Positions 8,910-17,071 of a DNA stretch of 64,000 bases are shown here, one piece after another. The position numbers and the translations under genes are program-made. Source of the stretch: DMER64 sp964554535. GTDB taxonomy: Bacteria; Bacteroidota; Bacteroidia; Bacteroidales; UBA932. The DNA lies in NCBI GenBank assembly GCA_964554535.1, contig CAZKPB010000008.1, forward strand, positions 1 through 64,000, given 5' to 3'. The notes under the pieces were generated by a model. That model searched no databases. It was not told the origin of the DNA and was given only the letters and a program-made list of their open reading frames with translations. Within the stretch, counting starts at the first letter, position 1; every line of letters starts with the position of its first letter.

Positions 8910-10150
8910 AACCGGATTTATTGAAACGGGCCCTATGGTTCAAAGGTTTCTCTTTGTCCAAAGCCCGAAAACAAATGCTGGAGGACGCCTCGTTGCCGCT
9001 GCGGCTGGCCTCTATTGTAGCTTATCATAAACAGCATAACCCGTTTTACAGGGAACTGCTCAAGGATAAACGGACAGACCGTTTTGAAGACTTACCGGTG
9101 CTACACAAGAGCGACTTCCAGCGGCCTTTGCGGGAATTGCTCTCGGACGGTTTTACGTTGAAAAATTGTTATGTAAACAGCACTTCCGGTTCTACAGGTA
9201 CTCCCTTTTTCTTTGCCAAGGATAAATTGGCGCACGCCCGTTCCCATTACCGCATCTATGAACTATACCGGCAGGCGGGGGTGACCCCGACCTCCAAGCA
9301 GGCGCGTTTCTACGGTATTCCGTTGGAAATAAAGGCAAAGAGAAAGGAACGGTTAAAAGATTTTATTTGCAACCGCGTCCGCTTCTCTGTGTACGATTAT
9401 TCTGACGACGCCCTGGAGGAGATCTTCCGGCGCTTTGCCCGGACCCGTTTTGAGTATATCTACGGCTATACTTCTTCCATAGTCTGTTTTGCGCAATACG
9501 TCCTGCGCAAGGGCGTGCAACTGAAAGACCGGACACCTTCCCTCAAATGTTGCATTGTCACTTCCGAGGTCTGCACTCCGGAAGACAAAACCTTGATGGA
9601 GTGTGCTTTCGGTATCCCCGTGGTGAGGGAATACGGTGCGTCTGAAGTGGGAATCATTGCGTTTGACACTCCTGAATGCCCATTGCAGGTATGTAACCGC
9701 GAGGTATATTTGGAAACCGTGGACAATCGTCTGTTGGTTACCTCGTTAACCAATAAGGCAATGCCCATTATCCGCTACGAGATTGGGGACACGGGTGTGC
9801 TGGAAACCCACGGCAATACGCAACGGCTGAGGCAACTCACGGGCAGGGTGGGGGACATCATCACCTTGCCCAGCGGCAAACAAACGGCCGCGCTGACTTT
9901 TTATTACGTATCCCGCTCTATGCTGGAACACTTGGGAACCGTAAAAGAATTTGTCATCAAGCAAATCAAGGCCGATACCTTCCTTTTTGAAGCTGTGGCC
10001 GACCGTGAATTTACTGCCGCCGACGTGGCGTTTCTGCAAGAAGAAGTGCAACGTTATCTGGAACCCGGGCTGTTGGTTATCCTGCACCGTGTAAGTCACA
10101 TTGAACGTCCGGAAAACGGCAAGCTCAAACAATTTTATTCTTTGGTATGA
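8906..10150 (+). CDS. CapK/PaaK-like adenylate-forming enzyme
   Basis: A 414-residue member of the phenylacetate-CoA ligase-like (PaaK/CapK) branch of the ANL superfamily. The ATP-binding P-loop is NSTSGSTGTPFFFAKD near residue 92, the A5-like motif is REYGASEVGIIAFD, and an RYEIGDTG motif carries the conserved Asp. Enzymes of this family activate a carboxylic acid with ATP. CapK-like members are common in capsule loci but mostly uncharacterised; activating an acyl or amino-acid group for attachment to the polysaccharide is a reasonable inference. The gene overlaps both neighbours by four bases. Base composition is now that of the rest of the window. Confidence 0.85.
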   Translation: MKPDLLKRALWFKGFSLSKARKQMLEDASLPLRLASIVAYHKQHNPFYRELLKDKRTDRFEDLPVLHKSDFQRPLRELLSDGFTLKNCYVNSTSGSTGTPFFFAKDKLAHARSHYRIYELYRQAGVTPTSKQARFYGIPLEIKAKRKERLKDFICNRVRFSVYDYSDDALEEIFRRFARTRFEYIYGYTSSIVCFAQYVLRKGVQLKDRTPSLKCCIVTSEVCTPEDKTLMECAFGIPVVREYGASEVGIIAFDTPECPLQVCNREVYLETVDNRLLVTSLTNKAMPIIRYEIGDTGVLETHGNTQRLRQLTGRVGDIITLPSGKQTAALTFYYVSRSMLEHLGTVKEFVIKQIKADTFLFEAVADREFTAADVAFLQEEVQRYLEPGLLVILHRVSHIERPENGKLKQFYSLV

Positions 10151-11148
10151 TTACCATACTCTGCCCTACCTACAACGAATCCACCCGCATCACGGCCTGC
10201 ATTGAATCCTTGCTCCTACAAGGCCTTACCGCAGAAACGGCAGAAGTGTTTTTCATTGACGGAATGAGTACCGACGGCACCCGCCAAATAATTGCGCAAT
10301 ATGTGGACAAGTATTCCTATATCCATCTGTTGGACAATCCCGGACATATAGTCCCCGGTGCGTTGAACATAGGCATACGTCAGGCCAAGGGCGACCCCGT
10401 TTTCCGTATAGATGCCCACGCCACCTATCCGGAAACATATTTCAAGCAACTGACCTTCCAGTCCAAGCGTCTGCTCGCGGATAACGTGGGAGGGGTCATC
10501 ATTACCCATCCGGCCGGTAAAAACGTGATGGCAAGAGCTGTAGCGTTGGGAATGTCCAGCCATTTTGGGGTGGGGGATTCCTTTTTTCGCACCGGCACGC
10601 CTCACATCCGCCGCGTGGACACCGTCCCCTTTGGCTGTTACCCCAAATCCCTGTTTGACCGCATAGGTCTTTTTGATGAGGATCTGGCCCGCAACCAGGA
10701 CGATGAGTTCAACGCCCGCATCTGCAAGAACGGGGGCAGTATCTACCTTATTCCGCAAGTGAAAATAGATTACTATGCCCGCGAGAGCCTCTCCAAGGCT
10801 GCCCGAATGTTTTTTCAATACGGTTTGTTCAAACCATTGGTAAACAAGAAGTTGGGAAAGATATCCACCCTTCGTCAACTTATTCCCCCGCTCTTTGTGG
10901 CTGCCCTGCTCACCGGCACCTTTTGCGCTGTCTTTTTCCCGTGGGCCTGCGTACTATTTGGCGTCGTAGCCGCCCTCTACCTGCTGTGCGCCCTGGCTTT
11001 TGCCCTCAGCGAAACCCGTTCTCCCGCCGTGGTAGCCGCAATGCCCTTTGTGTTTTTTGTCTTCCATATCAGCTACGGTGGCGGTTATTGGTGCGGCCTG
11101 TATAAATTGCTTACAGGCGCTTCTTTCAGCGTGACCTCTACACGTTAA
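10147..11148 (+). CDS. Glycosyltransferase family 2, ExoA-like, with C-terminal membrane segments
   Basis: A 333-residue GT2 enzyme. The catalytic domain opens at MITILCPTYNESTRITAC, with FFIDGMSTDGTRQI and the metal-binding FRIDAHATYP (DxH variant of DXD). RNQDDEFNARICKNGG matches the ED/DDE acceptor-side motif of succinoglycan ExoA-type enzymes. Two or three hydrophobic helices follow residue 245, consistent with membrane attachment. It is the last gene in the ATGA-linked run that begins at 3678; a 48-base gap and a possible promoter come next. Confidence 0.88.
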   Translation: MITILCPTYNESTRITACIESLLLQGLTAETAEVFFIDGMSTDGTRQIIAQYVDKYSYIHLLDNPGHIVPGALNIGIRQAKGDPVFRIDAHATYPETYFKQLTFQSKRLLADNVGGVIITHPAGKNVMARAVALGMSSHFGVGDSFFRTGTPHIRRVDTVPFGCYPKSLFDRIGLFDEDLARNQDDEFNARICKNGGSIYLIPQVKIDYYARESLSKAARMFFQYGLFKPLVNKKLGKISTLRQLIPPLFVAALLTGTFCAVFFPWACVLFGVVAALYLLCALAFALSETRSPAVVAAMPFVFFVFHISYGGGYWCGLYKLLTGASFSVTSTR

Positions 11149-11155
11149 TTTGTAT

Positions 11156-11163
11156 TACATTTG
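11156..11163 (+). promoter_or_regulatory. Possible -7 box (TACATTTG) upstream of the aminotransferase gene
   Basis: TACATTTG matches the Bacteroidota -7 consensus TAnnTTTG exactly and lies in the only real gap (48 bases) of the 3' half of the locus, 33 bases before the ATG at 11197. No good TTTG lies about 20 bases upstream, so it may be weak or accessory. Confidence 0.45.
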
Positions 11164-11196
11164 CTCCTGCTCTATAACTTATCGTAAACTCACCCA

Positions 11197-12396
11197 ATGA
11201 TTAAGATACCCTTTTCTCCCCCTTATATAGACCAGAGCGTCATTGATGAAGTCACCGCCACCCTGCGTTCCGGATGGATCACTACCGGGCCCAAGGTGAA
11301 AGAACTGGAGGACGCCATAGCCCTGCAGACGGGTCACGACCACGTGTTGTGCGTGAATTCCTGGACTTCCGGAGCCATCCTGATGTTTCACCTCCTGGGC
11401 CTGCGCAAGGGTGACCAGGTCATCATTCCCGCCTACACCTATTGCGCCACGGCCCTTGCCGTATTGCACGCCGGAGGCATCCCGGTGCTGGTGGACGTGG
11501 ACAAGGACTTTAATATGGACCCGGCCCGGGTGGAGGCTGCCATTACCCCGCGTACCAAAGCCATCATGCCGGTGGACATTGGCGGTTATCCCTGCCGGTA
11601 CAAGGCGCTTATGAAACTGGTATCCGCCCCGCGCATCCGTTCCAAATTCCATCCTACTTCCCCGCTGCAGGAGCAATTGGGCCGCATAACCATAATTGCC
11701 GACAATGCCCACTCCATGGGCTCGCACCTCAATGACCGTCCCGACGTGAGTATCTACTCCCTGCACGCCGTAAAAAACATCACCTCGGCCGAGGGTGGGG
11801 CCGTTTGTCTGAACTTTCCCCCGCCTGTGGACAATGCTGCCCTGTGCCCGATATTGCGCTGCGCGTCCCTGAACTGCCAGACAAAGGATGCCTATGCCAA
11901 GGAAACCACAGGTTTCTGGAAGTACGATATTACCGGTCTGGGCATGAAAATCAACCTGCCCGATGTGAACGCCGCCATAGCTTTGGCTCAGATGCGGCAA
12001 CTGCCCGCTCTGAGGCAGCGTCGCAAAGAGCTGTTCACTGCGTACGTCAACGCCTTCAAGGACATTCCCTGGGCTATTCTGCCTCCGGCCGAAGGGCCTG
12101 ACGGCGAAGGTGCCTACCATTTGTTTATGTTGCGCATCAAGGGCATTGACTCCGAGCGCCGGGACCGCATTATGGCCCGCATCATGGAAAAAGGCGTGGC
12201 TGTAAACGTGCATTTTCAACCGCTGCCTCTGCTGACCTACTTTAAGGAAGCCGGTTTCCGGATGAAGGATTACCCGCAGGCGCTGGCCAATTACCAACAT
12301 GAAATTTCACTCCCGCTGTACCCGCAACTTACGGTCTCTCAAGTGGAATTTGTGGTACAATGCGTGATAGAAGCCTACAATGAAACGACTGTTTGA
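11197..12396 (+). CDS. DegT/DnrJ/EryC1/StrS-family PLP sugar aminotransferase
   Basis: A 399-residue PLP-dependent enzyme expected to put an amino group on a nucleotide-activated keto sugar (UDP-4-keto-6-deoxy type), giving an amino sugar for the repeat unit. The start PFSPPYIDQSVIDEV, the GWITTGPKVKELE segment, IADNAHSMGS (Asp for the PLP pyridine nitrogen) and SLHAVKNITSAEGGAV (Schiff-base Lys near residue 193) are all family hallmarks. It overlaps the following initiating transferase by 17 bases, an arrangement like the pglE-pglC region of N-glycan loci, suggesting that this amino sugar is the first sugar put on undecaprenyl phosphate (inference). Confidence 0.92.
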   Translation: MIKIPFSPPYIDQSVIDEVTATLRSGWITTGPKVKELEDAIALQTGHDHVLCVNSWTSGAILMFHLLGLRKGDQVIIPAYTYCATALAVLHAGGIPVLVDVDKDFNMDPARVEAAITPRTKAIMPVDIGGYPCRYKALMKLVSAPRIRSKFHPTSPLQEQLGRITIIADNAHSMGSHLNDRPDVSIYSLHAVKNITSAEGGAVCLNFPPPVDNAALCPILRCASLNCQTKDAYAKETTGFWKYDITGLGMKINLPDVNAAIALAQMRQLPALRQRRKELFTAYVNAFKDIPWAILPPAEGPDGEGAYHLFMLRIKGIDSERRDRIMARIMEKGVAVNVHFQPLPLLTYFKEAGFRMKDYPQALANYQHEISLPLYPQLTVSQVEFVVQCVIEAYNETTV

Positions 12397-13003
12397 CATT
12401 ACCGTAAGCGCCCTGGCTTTGGTCCTGTTGTGGCCTCTTTTTTTGTGTACCGCCTGCCTTATCAAACTGGACTCTCCCGGTCCGGTATTTTACCGCCAGA
12501 CGCGTGTGGGCCGCCACGGAAAACCTTTTACCCTGTATAAATTCCGTTCCATGCATACCGGAGCCGAACGGCAGGGCTTGTCCCTTACGGTGGACTATGA
12601 GAGGAAGCCGGACCCCCGCGTGACCCGTTTGGGAATTTCCCTGCGCCGTACCAAATGGGACGAGATGCCCCAGTTGTGGAACGTGCTTGCGGGTCAAATG
12701 TCTTTGGTGGGGCCTCGTCCCGAAGTGCCTTGTTATGTGGAATGTTACACGCCCGCGCAGCGTGAGGTGTTGTCCGTGCGCCCCGGCATGACGGACCCTT
12801 CTTCCCTCAAATACCGCAACGAGAGTGAATTACTTGCGCAAGGCGTACGGCAAACCGGGTGGGACGCCGACCGGTATTACCGTCAAGTGGTGTTGCAGCA
12901 CAAACTGGCCTGTTCGTTGGCCTACCTCCGTTCCCGTTCTTTGGGGTCGGATATCCGGGTGATTTTCCATACAATTTTTCTGGTCTTCCGCCGTTCAAAG
13001 TAA
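12380..13003 (+). CDS. Initiating phosphosugar transferase (PglC/WcaJ family)
   Basis: A 207-residue monotopic phosphoglycosyl transferase that moves a sugar-1-phosphate from a UDP-sugar to undecaprenyl phosphate, the first step of repeat-unit assembly. It has the short re-entrant helix ITVSALALVLLWPLFL, then SPGPVFYRQTRVG, YKFRSMHT, RTKWDEMPQLWNVL (catalytic Asp-Glu pair) and SLVGPRPE. Its length is that of the minimal PglC type without the extra helices of WbaP. It starts inside the aminotransferase gene and is the last gene of the + strand locus. A short hairpin (13000-13015) sits across its stop and the convergent stop of the phosphatase gene. Confidence 0.93.
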   Translation: MKRLFDITVSALALVLLWPLFLCTACLIKLDSPGPVFYRQTRVGRHGKPFTLYKFRSMHTGAERQGLSLTVDYERKPDPRVTRLGISLRRTKWDEMPQLWNVLAGQMSLVGPRPEVPCYVECYTPAQREVLSVRPGMTDPSSLKYRNESELLAQGVRQTGWDADRYYRQVVLQHKLACSLAYLRSRSLGSDIRVIFHTIFLVFRRSK

Positions 13004-13011
13004 GGGAATCC

Positions 13012-13731
13012 TTACAAAAGTGCGGCGTTGTTTGCGGCCAGCTTTTCTACCAGAAGCGCCCGGCTGCGGGAGATTTTTAAGCGTTGCAGCCGCTCCCATT
13101 GGGTCACCGAATGGAGGTCGGAACCTGCAAAATGATATAAGTGCTGTCGGTCAAGGTAGTTGAGGATGCGTAGTGACTCGCGTCCGTACACACCGCCCAG
13201 AGACATCAGGTTCAACTGGAAGCGGCATCCCATAGCGTGGAGCTCGTCAAATACCTCCGGATGAGAGGCGTAATAGGCATACCGCTCCGGGTGGGCCAGC
13301 ACGGGTTGGTACCCGTTTGTGGTCAAGTCAAACAGAATCTGCTTCAATCCCGGGCTGGGAAAGTAGTACGACATCTCTATCAATACGGTGCGGTCCTTGA
13401 AGCAGAGCAGCGACGGTTGTGAGTCCAACGAGTCGTCACACATATACTCCGCGGCCAACGTTATTTGAATATCCATACCGGCCGGTACCTGTTCCATAAA
13501 CAAGGTGAAGGCGGCCTCCAATTGTCCCCGTGTGTTCTGCGGGTACCGCTCGGGTTCTATATGCGGGGTGAGCGCCACCCGGCGCAGACCCTTGCGGTGG
13601 CACAGGGTGAGGGCCTTCAGCGATTCTTCGGTGGATGTAAATCCGTCGTCGCGTCCGGGCAAGAGGTGGGTATGCACGTCACAGGCAATCGGAATTTCCG
13701 CCAGCGGAACGGCGGATCGCAGGAACCACAT
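13012..13731 (-). CDS. PHP-family protein-tyrosine phosphatase (CpsB/YwqE type)
   Basis: A 239-residue metal-dependent phosphatase that probably dephosphorylates the tyrosine tail of the Wzc kinase next to it. The metal-binding start CDVHTHLLPGRDDGF, the internal LTPHIEPERYPQN and VLAHPERYAYY, and FAGSDLHS are the PHP-domain motifs of the CpsB/CapC/YwqE group. The start lies two bases after the wzc stop, so both are on one transcript (wza-wzc-cpsB). Gram-negative bacteria more often use low-molecular-weight Wzb phosphatases; the PHP type is normal in Bacteroidota. Confidence 0.92.
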   Translation of the reverse strand: MWFLRSAVPLAEIPIACDVHTHLLPGRDDGFTSTEESLKALTLCHRKGLRRVALTPHIEPERYPQNTRGQLEAAFTLFMEQVPAGMDIQITLAAEYMCDDSLDSQPSLLCFKDRTVLIEMSYYFPSPGLKQILFDLTTNGYQPVLAHPERYAYYASHPEVFDELHAMGCRFQLNLMSLGGVYGRESLRILNYLDRQHLYHFAGSDLHSVTQWERLQRLKISRSRALLVEKLAANNAALL

Positions 13732-13733
13732 AG

Positions 13734-16211
13734 TTACGCGGTTTTATCAGTCTCTTTTTCAGACGGTTTTTCAGAATGATGGCGGTCGCGGCGGTGTTTC
13801 TTTTTTTTCTTGCCATCTTCATCATCCCCGTATCCATATCCGTAGCCGTATCCGTATCCATATCCATATCCATATCCGTAGCCATACCCGTATTGCTTCT
13901 TTTTGTAGTTCACGGCGTTAAGCACCAAAGACATCCCTGGGAGTCTCTTGTTGTCGTACAGTTCCTGGATGTCGGGCAGCATCCGCAGGTCGGCCATGCC
14001 GGCACGTATCACGTACAGCGTGGCGTCGGTGCACCGGCCCACGCTGAAGGGGTCACTGGCCATAAAACAGGGGGCGGTATCGCAGATGACGTAGTCGTAC
14101 AGGTCGGCCACCCGGTCCAGCAGTTCCTTGACGCGGTGCGTGGACAGCAGTTCGGACGGGTTGGGCGGAATAGGGCCCGAGGGCATAATGTCTAGGTTCC
14201 CGGAAAGGGAAGAGGGCAGGATTAGGGTGTTGGGGTCGTCTTCCTTTCCCACCAGATAATGCACCACGCCCCGGTGGTTGCTGATTCCAAACATATCCGC
14301 CAGTTTGGGTTTGCGCAGGTCCAGGCCTATCAGCAGTACTTTCTTGTCAGAGAAGGCCAGGGCAATGGCCAGGTTGGCAGACACAAACGATTTGCCTTCT
14401 CCGGGCATGCTTGAGGTCACCTGGAAGATGCGTCCGTCGGCAAACTGCAGGTTGGAGCGCAACATGCGGAAGGACTCGGTAAGGGCGTCCTTGCTGCGGA
14501 TATTGATCAGGGAGAGGGCGTCTTCGGCTTTGGGTATGCAGGCAAAAATGGGAATCTTTAGACGGTCGGCCACGTCTTTCTTGTTGGCCACGTAGCGGCG
14601 GGCCAGCCGCCTCAGGTAGAAGATTCCGACGGGCAGCATCAGTCCTATGAGCAGGGCGTACAGGTGGATCATCTGCTGGTTGCCGGCCACTTTGACGGTG
14701 ACGGGGTATTCCACTACGCGGGCGTTGTCCGCAGTGGCATAGAGGGCTATGAGGGTTTCTTCCTTTTTCTGTTGCAGCAGGGTGTAGAGGGGTTCAATGA
14801 TTTCCTGCTTGCGCGCCATACGGGCCATTTCCAATTGTTGAGTGGGGATGGCGCTGACTTGCTCCCGGCCCCGGTTGAGGTCGGCTTCCAGCCTGTTGCG
14901 CTGTACCTTGTAGGCGCGTTCCAGGGTCTGCAGGGACATGTTGATGCCCTGGCGGATGTCGCCCAGTTGGTCGTTGGCGGCAATGATTCTGGGATTATTT
15001 TCCCCGGCTCCGGCCAACATGCGGTTGCGTTCCATCACCAGGGTGTTGTACTGTTCAATGGACGAGTTCAACCCAATATCGGTGATGCCCAGGTTGGCGG
15101 GGATGATGTCGTGTTTTTGCTCGTTGGACGACAGGTATTCCTTGACCATACCCAGCAGGCTCATCTGCACCTCCAGTTCCTTGAGTTCGGATTCGTATTG
15201 CTGGCGGGTGTTCAGGGCCATTTGCGACTGGGATTCCACGGTGAGGATGCCAAGCGACTCGCGGTAGGTCTTCACGTCGCTTTCTATGATTCCCAGTTCT
15301 TGTTCCAGGTCGGCCAGCCGCTCGTCAATAAAGTCTATGCTGCGTTGTACCGATGTGTTGCGGAAGATTTTGTTGTCGTTGATGTATTGGGCGGCCAACT
15401 CGTTGAGAATGTCCTCGGCCCGTTGGGCTACCTTGTCCGACAGGCTCAGGTGGATGATGTCGGACGACAGGGCGTTGACCCCGCTCTTGATGTTTGGGCC
15501 GGCAATGAGCGAACCTTTGAAGGCCCGTGCCAGGTCCGCCGGACGGCTCACGGTGATGAAAAATTCGGTTCCCAGTTTTTTAAGGTCCGGGGTAAAGGCT
15601 ATGGCAAACATCCCGGACGGGGTGCTGAATACTTCCTCGCTCCGGTAGGTGGGCTTTTCCAGATAGACGGGGCGTCCTCCGGAAGTACAGGCGGTAACGG
15701 TAAAGGTTTGGTCGTCAATCAGGGAAAAGTCTATGCGCAGGGGCTTGATGTCTTCTGCCGCCGCCGGAGCGGGATTGGCCCAGATCAGTTGCAGGTGCGG
15801 GTTTTTGTACAGTTCTCCGGTAGTCACGCGCCCTTTGCTGAAGTAACGTACGTACAGGTGCAGTTTCTCCACCACGTTTTGCATCAGCGGGGTGGATTGC
15901 AGCAGAAACAACTCGTTGTCCATTTTCTGGCGCACGGTGCTTCCCGTAATATCGGACACAATGGACATTTCGCTGGCAGTGGTGCGGCCACGGCCGTCGT
16001 CATTGACCAGCATCAGACTCATACGCGAAGTGTAGGAAGGCACGGCGTAGCGGTCAATCGCGTAGACCACGCCCCCGGCCAGAGCTACCGTAAGCAGCAT
16101 CCAGTATTTGAGGGACCAGACTATATCTATGACCTCCCTGAAATCAAAATTTTTGCCGTCATCACGGTCCTGAAGTTCGTCGTAAGGAGATTTGAATACG
16201 TTTTTGCTCAT
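13734..16211 (-). CDS. wzc: Polysaccharide co-polymerase / BY-type tyrosine kinase (Wzc)
   Basis: An 825-residue inner-membrane protein governing chain length and export of polysaccharide together with Wza. It has an N-terminal Wzz domain with a first membrane helix near residues 33-52, a long periplasmic coiled-coil region, a second helix near residues 520-540, and a cytoplasmic BY-kinase domain. The kinase shows Walker A MPGEGKS (Lys near 607), a Walker A' variant LLIGLDLRKP with Gly in place of the first Asp, and Walker B YVICDTAP near 709-716. The tail consists of eleven Tyr-Gly dipeptides (residues 774-795), then an acidic/Lys-rich end. Tyr-rich tails of this family are autophosphorylated between subunits; such a regular one is unusual. 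It begins three bases after wza. Confidence 0.95.
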   Translation of the reverse strand: MSKNVFKSPYDELQDRDDGKNFDFREVIDIVWSLKYWMLLTVALAGGVVYAIDRYAVPSYTSRMSLMLVNDDGRGRTTASEMSIVSDITGSTVRQKMDNELFLLQSTPLMQNVVEKLHLYVRYFSKGRVTTGELYKNPHLQLIWANPAPAAAEDIKPLRIDFSLIDDQTFTVTACTSGGRPVYLEKPTYRSEEVFSTPSGMFAIAFTPDLKKLGTEFFITVSRPADLARAFKGSLIAGPNIKSGVNALSSDIIHLSLSDKVAQRAEDILNELAAQYINDNKIFRNTSVQRSIDFIDERLADLEQELGIIESDVKTYRESLGILTVESQSQMALNTRQQYESELKELEVQMSLLGMVKEYLSSNEQKHDIIPANLGITDIGLNSSIEQYNTLVMERNRMLAGAGENNPRIIAANDQLGDIRQGINMSLQTLERAYKVQRNRLEADLNRGREQVSAIPTQQLEMARMARKQEIIEPLYTLLQQKKEETLIALYATADNARVVEYPVTVKVAGNQQMIHLYALLIGLMLPVGIFYLRRLARRYVANKKDVADRLKIPIFACIPKAEDALSLINIRSKDALTESFRMLRSNLQFADGRIFQVTSSMPGEGKSFVSANLAIALAFSDKKVLLIGLDLRKPKLADMFGISNHRGVVHYLVGKEDDPNTLILPSSLSGNLDIMPSGPIPPNPSELLSTHRVKELLDRVADLYDYVICDTAPCFMASDPFSVGRCTDATLYVIRAGMADLRMLPDIQELYDNKRLPGMSLVLNAVNYKKKQYGYGYGYGYGYGYGYGYGYGYGDDEDGKKKKKHRRDRHHSEKPSEKETDKTA
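13827..13892 (-). repeat. Six-base coding minisatellite encoding eleven Tyr-Gly repeats in Wzc
   Basis: Sixty-six bases of degenerate TAY-GGN hexamers, eleven units, all in frame. Tyr codons alternate between TAT and TAC, and Gly codons are GGA, GGC or GGG, so the repeat is preserved at protein level rather than being a fresh exact slippage array. It sits just before the final acidic and Lys-rich residues of the kinase. Confidence 0.95.
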
Positions 16212-16214
16212 AGG

Positions 16215-17015
16215 TTATTGTGCGGAATGGTTTGAGGTGAGGTTTATCACCATAGTGGCCATGGAAACCAGGAAGGTGATGGTGGAAAAAGCAAAACTCC
16301 AGATGGTGGTGGTGTTGGTGCCCTGTACTATGCGGGCCTTGCCGGGCTGCACGTACAGCACGTCGTTCTGGTGCAGGTAGAAGTAGGGCGAGTTCATAAG
16401 GTCGGCACTGCGCAGGTCCATTGTGGTGTGGGTCTGGACGCCGTCCACTTCCCTTATGAGGATTATGTTGTCACGGCGGGCGGTGATGTTGAGGTCTCCG
16501 GCCATGCCCAATGCCTGCAGCAGGGTGGTGCGTTCCGAGGGCATGGTATAGGTGCCCGGGCTGCGGACATCGCCCAGCACGGTGATTTTGTAGTCGGTAA
16601 AACTGACCACCACCACCGGGTCCTTGATGTCTTTCCCAATCTCGGCCGTAAGGTAGTCGGTAAGTTCCAGGCGGGTCATCCCTTCCACGTGGAGGCGGCC
16701 CAGTATGGGGAAGTCAATGTTGCCGTCGGCGTCTACCAGATACGGGATTACGGATTGCGTGCCCATTTGTGAGGTGATGTTGTCGGACAGGGTGAGGTTG
16801 TAGGGCATGGTCACTTCCTTGTTGGGGCCGCTGACCACAATGCTCAACAGGTCGTCTTTGGCAATGCGGGTGGTGTACAGGCTTTGTGCAGCCAGGGCCG
16901 TTATTTGTTCAATGTCTTGAAAGTAAAGTACTTTCTGAGAGTTTGCACAAGAAGAGGCTCCCAGAAAAAGCAGTGGGAGAAGCACCGGGACGGCAAGGCC
17001 GAATAGTTTTTTCAT
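16215..17015 (-). CDS. wza: Polysaccharide export lipoprotein (Wza/BexD family)
   Basis: A 266-residue outer-membrane lipoprotein forming the export channel for the polysaccharide. The start at ATG 17015 gives a clean lipoprotein signal (MKKLFGLAV..., lipobox near LGASSC); a longer reading frame starting at 17042 would spoil it. The body has the PES domain (DLLSIVVSG to PILGRLHVEGMTRLELTDYL), then SLBB-type segments (KITVLGDVRSPGTYTMPS, LLQALGMAGDL) and LHQNDVLYVQPGKAR. A hydrophobic C-terminal helix fits the Wza-like amphipathic barrel. It is first in the wza-wzc-cpsB operon and diverges from clpC. Confidence 0.93.
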   Translation of the reverse strand: MKKLFGLAVPVLLPLLFLGASSCANSQKVLYFQDIEQITALAAQSLYTTRIAKDDLLSIVVSGPNKEVTMPYNLTLSDNITSQMGTQSVIPYLVDADGNIDFPILGRLHVEGMTRLELTDYLTAEIGKDIKDPVVVVSFTDYKITVLGDVRSPGTYTMPSERTTLLQALGMAGDLNITARRDNIILIREVDGVQTHTTMDLRSADLMNSPYFYLHQNDVLYVQPGKARIVQGTNTTTIWSFAFSTITFLVSMATMVINLTSNHSAQ

Positions 17016-17020
17016 ACAAA

Positions 17021-17028
17021 CAAATATA
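17021..17028 (-). promoter_or_regulatory. -7 box (TATATTTG) of the wza-wzc-cpsB operon
   Basis: On the minus strand TATATTTG matches TAnnTTTG exactly and ends five bases before the wza ATG. No clear -33 TTTG at normal spacing. If used, the transcript would be nearly leaderless. Confidence 0.55.
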
Positions 17029-17059
17029 CAAATAATGCGCAAAATAGGGGATGTATTTG

Positions 17060-17067
17060 TACATTTG
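17060..17067 (+). promoter_or_regulatory. -7 box (TACATTTG) of clpC
   Basis: Exact match to TAnnTTTG, four bases before the clpC ATG. The -33 element is not obvious. Together with the wza box it makes a 56-base divergent promoter region. Confidence 0.45.
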
Positions 17068-17071
17068 ACCT

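Noticed and set aside
14664..16235. 523-residue open frame opposite to wzc
   Set aside because: Antisense shadow of a clear GC-rich gene; composition is His/Gly/Val-rich and shows no domain.
13734..17015. Whole wza-wzc-cpsB module as a new system
   Set aside because: Standard polysaccharide export and phosphorylation module; only the Tyr-Gly tail is unusual.
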